In this document: positions 60,384 through 64,000 of the stretch, one piece after another
How the letters are laid out: every line of letters begins with the position of its first letter
Position numbering within the stretch: the stretch's first letter is position 1
Origin: Oxalobacter formigenes
GTDB taxonomy: Bacteria; Pseudomonadota; Gammaproteobacteria; Burkholderiales; Burkholderiaceae_D
DNA: 64,000 bases
Direction of reading: 5' to 3'
Assembly: GCF_002127965.1 (NCBI RefSeq)
Contig: NZ_CP018787.1
Location: 2,170,001-2,234,000 of the forward strand
Program-made: the position numbers and the translations under genes
Notes under the pieces: generated by a model
Seen by the model: only the letters and a program-made list of their open reading frames with translations
Databases searched by the model: none
Told to the model about the DNA's origin: nothing

Positions 60384-61642
60384 TATCGTCCTCCTCTCGA
60401 CCGGTCTTCACGAACGCGCGAACTGTCGTGATCGCTGTCTGAACCGGATGATGTTTCTGTTGAAGCTCCCGAAGCACTGTTGCCTAAAGAAGAGCTGGCG
60501 TTACCGGACTGGGATATCAGTTTGTCCAGCGGCAAATACAAAAGCTGGTTGCCTTTTTTGGAATCGACCATCAACTTGGTGGTATTGGAGAAAATCTCCT
60601 GCATCGTTTCAAGATACATCCTGTCTCTGGTTACGGCTGGTGCTTTCTGGTATTCCCTGACGATCTGTTTGAAACGGGACGTGTCGCCTTCTGCATTGGC
60701 AATCACACGCTGCCTGTAACCCTCGGCTTCTTCCTTCAGGCGCGCAGCGGCGCCCTTCGCACGTGGAACGACTTCGTTGGCATACGCCTGCCCTTCATTT
60801 TTGAGACGTTCACGATCCTGCCCGGCCTTGACGGCATCGTCAAAGGCAGCCTGAACCTCTTCCGGAGGCTGAACGCCCTGCATGGTTACACTCGTCACCA
60901 GAACACCGGCATGGTACTGATCGAAGATTTGCTGCATCAGTTTCTGGGCCTCGGATGCAATCTGGTCGCGCCCTTCGTAGAGGACAAAATCCATTTTCTT
61001 GCCACCGACCACTTCACGAATGGCCGTTTCCGCCACCTGACGAACCATGTCTTCCTGATCACGGTTATTGAAGACCCAGTCCGAAGCGTTTTTCAACTTG
61101 TACTGGACGGCAAACTGGATATCGACGATGTTTTCATCGTTGGTCAACATCAGGGCTTCTTCAAGCCGCTTGTTTTTCAGGGTGGTACGATAACCGACTT
61201 CAACGGTACGGACCTGCGAGACATTGACGACTTCATGGCTCTGGATGGGCCATGGTTTTCGCCAGTTGAAACCCGGAGCGGCAAAATGGCTGAAGCGCCC
61301 GAATGTCATGACGATACCGGTCTGTCCTTCCTGAACGACAAAAAAACCGGTGGCCAGCCAGAAGGCAGCAGCAATCCCGAAGAGGATACAAAGAGCCATT
61401 TTCAGCCCCTTTGTTCCATTTACCTTGTCGTTGTATGGATCATCGTCTTCATCATCCGGCTTTTGCGGATCATTGCCCTTTTTTTTCTTCCATCGGAAAA
61501 GGCGGTTGATGCGGTTGTTGAAATCCTTCCACATCTTGTCGAGATCAGGCGGTTTTTCCCGGTCAAAACCATGGCCGTGACCAAACATATCGTCCCGGAG
61601 CGGGTCGATTTTTTCTGGCTCGTTTAAAGGAAAAGGCTTCAT
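60383..61642 (-). CDS. hflK: HflK, FtsH protease modulator
   Basis: Partner of HflC. The 419-residue product has a hydrophilic, Asp/Lys/Gly-rich N-terminus of about 80 residues facing the cytoplasm. One membrane helix (about 84-105, ALCILFGIAAAFWLATGFFV) and an SPFH domain (TGIVMTFGRFSHFAAPGFNWRKPWP onward) follow. The tail ends in a Ser/Gly/Arg-rich low-complexity stretch. Translational coupling to hflC is indicated by the TAATG junction. Confidence 0.97.
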   Translation of the reverse strand: MKPFPLNEPEKIDPLRDDMFGHGHGFDREKPPDLDKMWKDFNNRINRLFRWKKKKGNDPQKPDDEDDDPYNDKVNGTKGLKMALCILFGIAAAFWLATGFFVVQEGQTGIVMTFGRFSHFAAPGFNWRKPWPIQSHEVVNVSQVRTVEVGYRTTLKNKRLEEALMLTNDENIVDIQFAVQYKLKNASDWVFNNRDQEDMVRQVAETAIREVVGGKKMDFVLYEGRDQIASEAQKLMQQIFDQYHAGVLVTSVTMQGVQPPEEVQAAFDDAVKAGQDRERLKNEGQAYANEVVPRAKGAAARLKEEAEGYRQRVIANAEGDTSRFKQIVREYQKAPAVTRDRMYLETMQEIFSNTTKLMVDSKKGNQLLYLPLDKLISQSGNASSSLGNSASGASTETSSGSDSDHDSSRVREDRSRGGR

Positions 61643-61669
61643 TTCTTCAATAATGTGAAATGGTTCAAA

Positions 61670-62809
61670 TCAATGGCTGGCAAGGTCGGAATAATGATCG
61701 GATCCGTTTCCTTCATCCATGTCACTCATTCGGGAAGTCTTGTCTTCCTTCGCATACTCTGCAATTGCATCCCGCAACAAATCCAGGCCTGCGCCTGTAC
61801 CGGCACTGACAAATACACGGGAAATTCTACCATACTCATCCCTTTCCAGACCGGGTTCGAGACCGGCAAGATCAATCTTGTTCCAGACCAGCAATTGCGG
61901 CACGTTTTCAGCCCCGATTTCCTTCAGAACCAGATTGACCTGTTCGATCTGTTCCTTTCTCATCGGATTGGCGGCATCGACAACATGCAGGAGCAAATCG
62001 GCATGGATGGTTTCTTCCAGGGTAGCCCTGAACGCGGCTACCAGCTGATGCGGCAGTTCACGCACGAACCCGACCGTGTCGGATATAACGACGTTACCGG
62101 TTTCTTCAATATAGATTCTGCGCGAAGTCGTATCCAGTGTCGCAAACAATTGATCGGCAACATAGGTTCCCGCTTTTGTCATGGCGTTGAACAGGGTTGA
62201 TTTGCCTGCGTTGGTATAACCGACCAGCGATACGGAAAAGACATGATTGCGGTTTCGGGAACGGCGTTGCGTTTCCCGCTGCCGTTGCAATTTTTCCAGT
62301 TTCGATCGCAACATGCGCACCCGCGTACCGATCAGGCGACGGTCTGTTTCCAGCTGGGTTTCACCCGGCCCGCGAAGGCCGATACCCCCTTTTTGCCGCT
62401 CCAGATGGGTCCAGCCCCTGACCAGTCTTGTCATGAGATGCTGCAACTGGGCCAGCTCGACCTGAACCTTGCCCTCATGGCTTTTGGCTCGCTGCGCGAA
62501 GATATCGAGAATCAGGCTTGTCCGGTCGACGACATTGACTTCAAGACGCTTTTCAAGATTGCGCTGCTGTGCCGGCGAGAGGGCGTGATTGAAAATAACG
62601 ACGTCTGCCTTGTACAAATGGACAGCGGCTACGATTTCATCGACCTTTCCGCTACCCACATAATAGGCGGCGTCCGGACTGGCTCTTTTGCCTGTCACAT
62701 TCAAAACGGGTTCAGCTCCTGCCGATTTGGCAAGCAGCATCAGTTCTTCGAGACTTCCTGAAAAATCACCTTTTCCGAAATCGACTCCGACAAGAATGGC
62801 TTTTGGCAT
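61670..62809 (-). CDS. hflX: GTPase HflX
   Basis: Ribosome-associated GTPase that splits stalled 70S ribosomes, notably under heat stress. The 379-residue product has the HflX N-terminal domain (YYVGSGKVDEIVA, FNHALSPAQQRNLE, DRTSLILDIFAQRA), a helical segment (GGIGLRGPGETQLETDRR) and the G domain (SLVGYTNAGKSTLFNAM, DTVGFVRELPHQLV, NKIDL). The ATG at 62809 is preferred; a TTG seven codons earlier lacks support. It lies 24 bases downstream of hfq, the classical hfq-hflX pair. Confidence 0.96.
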   Translation of the reverse strand: MPKAILVGVDFGKGDFSGSLEELMLLAKSAGAEPVLNVTGKRASPDAAYYVGSGKVDEIVAAVHLYKADVVIFNHALSPAQQRNLEKRLEVNVVDRTSLILDIFAQRAKSHEGKVQVELAQLQHLMTRLVRGWTHLERQKGGIGLRGPGETQLETDRRLIGTRVRMLRSKLEKLQRQRETQRRSRNRNHVFSVSLVGYTNAGKSTLFNAMTKAGTYVADQLFATLDTTSRRIYIEETGNVVISDTVGFVRELPHQLVAAFRATLEETIHADLLLHVVDAANPMRKEQIEQVNLVLKEIGAENVPQLLVWNKIDLAGLEPGLERDEYGRISRVFVSAGTGAGLDLLRDAIAEYAKEDKTSRMSDMDEGNGSDHYSDLASH

Positions 62810-62833
62810 ATCAACGACCCATTCCGGCAATCA

Positions 62834-63073
62834 TCAGGCATTGTCCTCGTCGAAATTCATGTTGATGGCACGTGAAGGTACAACGGTGGAAATGGCGTGT
62901 TTGTAAACCATTTGCGTCACGCTGTTACGCAACAGCACGACATATTGATCGAAAGATTCCACCTGACCCTGCAATTTGATGCCGTTGATCAGATAGATGG
63001 AAACCGGGATGTGTTCCTTGCGCAGAATGTTTAAAAACGGGTCCTGCAGCATTTGTCCTTTGTTGGCACTCAT
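62834..63073 (-). CDS. hfq: RNA chaperone Hfq
   Basis: Hexameric Sm-like protein that pairs small RNAs with mRNAs. The 79-residue product has the Sm1 region ([40 protein letters not shown]) and the Sm2 YKHAIST motif. The C-terminal tail is short and acidic (NFDEDNA), like other betaproteobacterial Hfq. The ATG at 63073 is chosen because the GGAG in the preceding ATGGAG is an ideal Shine-Dalgarno; starting at that ATG (63085) would consume it. Confidence 0.98.
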   Translation of the reverse strand: MSANKGQMLQDPFLNILRKEHIPVSIYLINGIKLQGQVESFDQYVVLLRNSVTQMVYKHAISTVVPSRAINMNFDEDNA

Positions 63074-63219
63074 GTTTGACTCCATTGAATAATAGTTGTA
63101 ATTGTGAATAGTGGAGACGAAAAAACGGTTTGTTATGTCGCAATGGGCAATAACAAAAACAGATTAACTATACCCTATTTGCCCGGGATTGATATGACCT
63201 GCTTCAGTTTCCGGCCATA

Positions 63220-64000
63220 TTATTTCGCAAACGGATTTTTGCCGGAACGGAATTCTATCCTAAGAGGCGTGCCCGTCAATGAAAAAGCGTCACGGAAATG
63301 TTTTTCCAGATAGCGTTTGTAATCGTCGCTGATCGCGTCGAGACTATTGCCGTGAATGACGATAATCGGCGGATTCTGACCGCCCTGATGGGCATAACGC
63401 AATTTCGGACGGGTTCCACCCTGCTTGCGTGGAGGCTGCTGGTGTTCAACCGCTTCTTCCAGAACACGTGTCAGGCGAGGTGTGGACAGTTTTGCCATCG
63501 CAGCGGCATAGGCGGAATCGATGGAACGCATCAATGCACTGATGCCAGTGGATTTCAGGGCCGAAACGTAATGGAACTTGGCAAACGACAGAAAATGGAG
63601 TTTTCGTTCCACTTCCGATTTGATCTCCTTGCGCTTGTCCTGATCGAGACCATCCCACTTGTTGATGCCGACGACAAGCGCCCTGCCGCTTTCCAGCACA
63701 AAACCGGCAATATGCGCGTCCTGCTCGGAAATATCCTGCTGGGCATCCATCAGCAACAGGACGACATTCGCTTCCGAAATGGCCTGAAGGGTTTTGACGA
63801 CCGAGAATTTTTCGATCGCCTGAAACACCTTCCCGCGTTTTCTCAAACCGGCCGTATCGACCAGCGTATATTGTTTGCCATCCCGCTCGAAAGGAATTTC
63901 AATTGCGTCACGCGTCGTTCCCGGCAAGTCGAAAGCGATCACCCTTTCTTCACCAAGAAGGGCGTTGATCATGGTCGATTTTCCGACGTTCGGGCGACCG
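63220..64000 (-). CDS. der: Ribosome assembly GTPase Der (EngA), 3' part
   Basis: Essential double-GTPase for 50S assembly. Only the C-terminal ~260 residues are in the window. The visible part begins with Walker [20 protein letters not shown] of the second G domain, then [18 protein letters not shown] and GINKWDGLD, and ends with the KH-like domain ([29 protein letters not shown]). The first G domain lies beyond the right edge. Its position upstream of hfq on the same strand is standard. Confidence 0.97.
   Translation of the reverse strand, partial: GRPNVGKSTMINALLGEERVIAFDLPGTTRDAIEIPFERDGKQYTLVDTAGLRKRGKVFQAIEKFSVVKTLQAISEANVVLLLMDAQQDISEQDAHIAGFVLESGRALVVGINKWDGLDQDKRKEIKSEVERKLHFLSFAKFHYVSALKSTGISALMRSIDSAYAAAMAKLSTPRLTRVLEEAVEHQQPPRKQGGTRPKLRYAHQGGQNPPIIVIHGNSLDAISDDYKRYLEKHFRDAFSLTGTPLRIEFRSGKNPFAK

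Overview
The window is a contiguous stretch of bacterial chromosome with about 53 protein-coding genes, one tRNA and one broken gene. Gene order in the conserved blocks (radC/FKBP/ispH; yebC-purD-nadD-rsfS-rlmH-maf-rng; map-glnD; smc-zipA-ligA; hfq-hflX-hflK-hflC-hisZ-purA) is typical of Burkholderiales. Three things suggest an anaerobic member of the Oxalobacteraceae, Oxalobacter-like: the moderate base composition, the absence of the oxygen-dependent hemF gene expected between purD and nadD, and the amide and glutamate-based acid or nitrogen genes. The family assignment is an inference from context; no marker gene such as 16S rRNA is present.

Layout. 0-4.1 kb: a gadB-glsA-gadC operon (glutamate decarboxylase, glutaminase, glutamate/GABA antiporter), a glutamine/glutamate-dependent acid resistance unit closed by a strong terminator. 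4.3-6.5 kb: an FAD-dependent oxidoreductase and a secreted NlpC/P60 hydrolase. 6.7-11 kb: glnA, ntrB and ntrC on the minus strand. The glnA promoter region holds a near-consensus sigma-54 promoter and two NtrC boxes at about -108 and -141. 11-15.1 kb: CinA/MoaB-like protein, FKBP isomerase, radC, ispH and glucokinase. 15.3-21.2 kb: the yebC-to-rng housekeeping block. 21.2-29.1 kb: a minus-strand LPS cluster (msbA, waaF, several glycosyltransferases) whose distal end is AT-rich and looks acquired. A frameshifted, truncated glycosyltransferase remnant lies between msbA and dnaE. 29.7-34.6 kb: dnaE and a DEAD-box helicase.

35-43 kb is the most accessory-looking part. It holds a BASS-type transporter, a DUF389 membrane protein, and a formamidase operon (fmdA, fmdB, an AmiS/UreI-type channel) with perfect hairpins in both intercistronic gaps. 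It also holds an unknown cytosolic protein, an MscS-type channel, and an exported basic protein built of three 31-residue repeats. 42.9-47.3 kb: tRNA-Ser(CGA), map, glnD and a pseudouridine synthase. 47.3-55.5 kb: smc-zipA-ligA-galU-def on the minus strand. 55.7-64 kb: a PBP7-type endopeptidase, then purA, hisZ, hflC, hflK, hflX, hfq and the 3' part of der on the minus strand.

Two themes link distant genes. Nitrogen control: GlnD modifies PII, PII controls NtrB/NtrC, and NtrC drives glnA from the sigma-54 promoter seen here. Ammonia-producing and proton-consuming reactions: glutaminase, glutamate decarboxylase and formamidase could all serve both nitrogen supply and pH homeostasis. No insertion sequence, CRISPR array, prophage or rRNA operon was seen.
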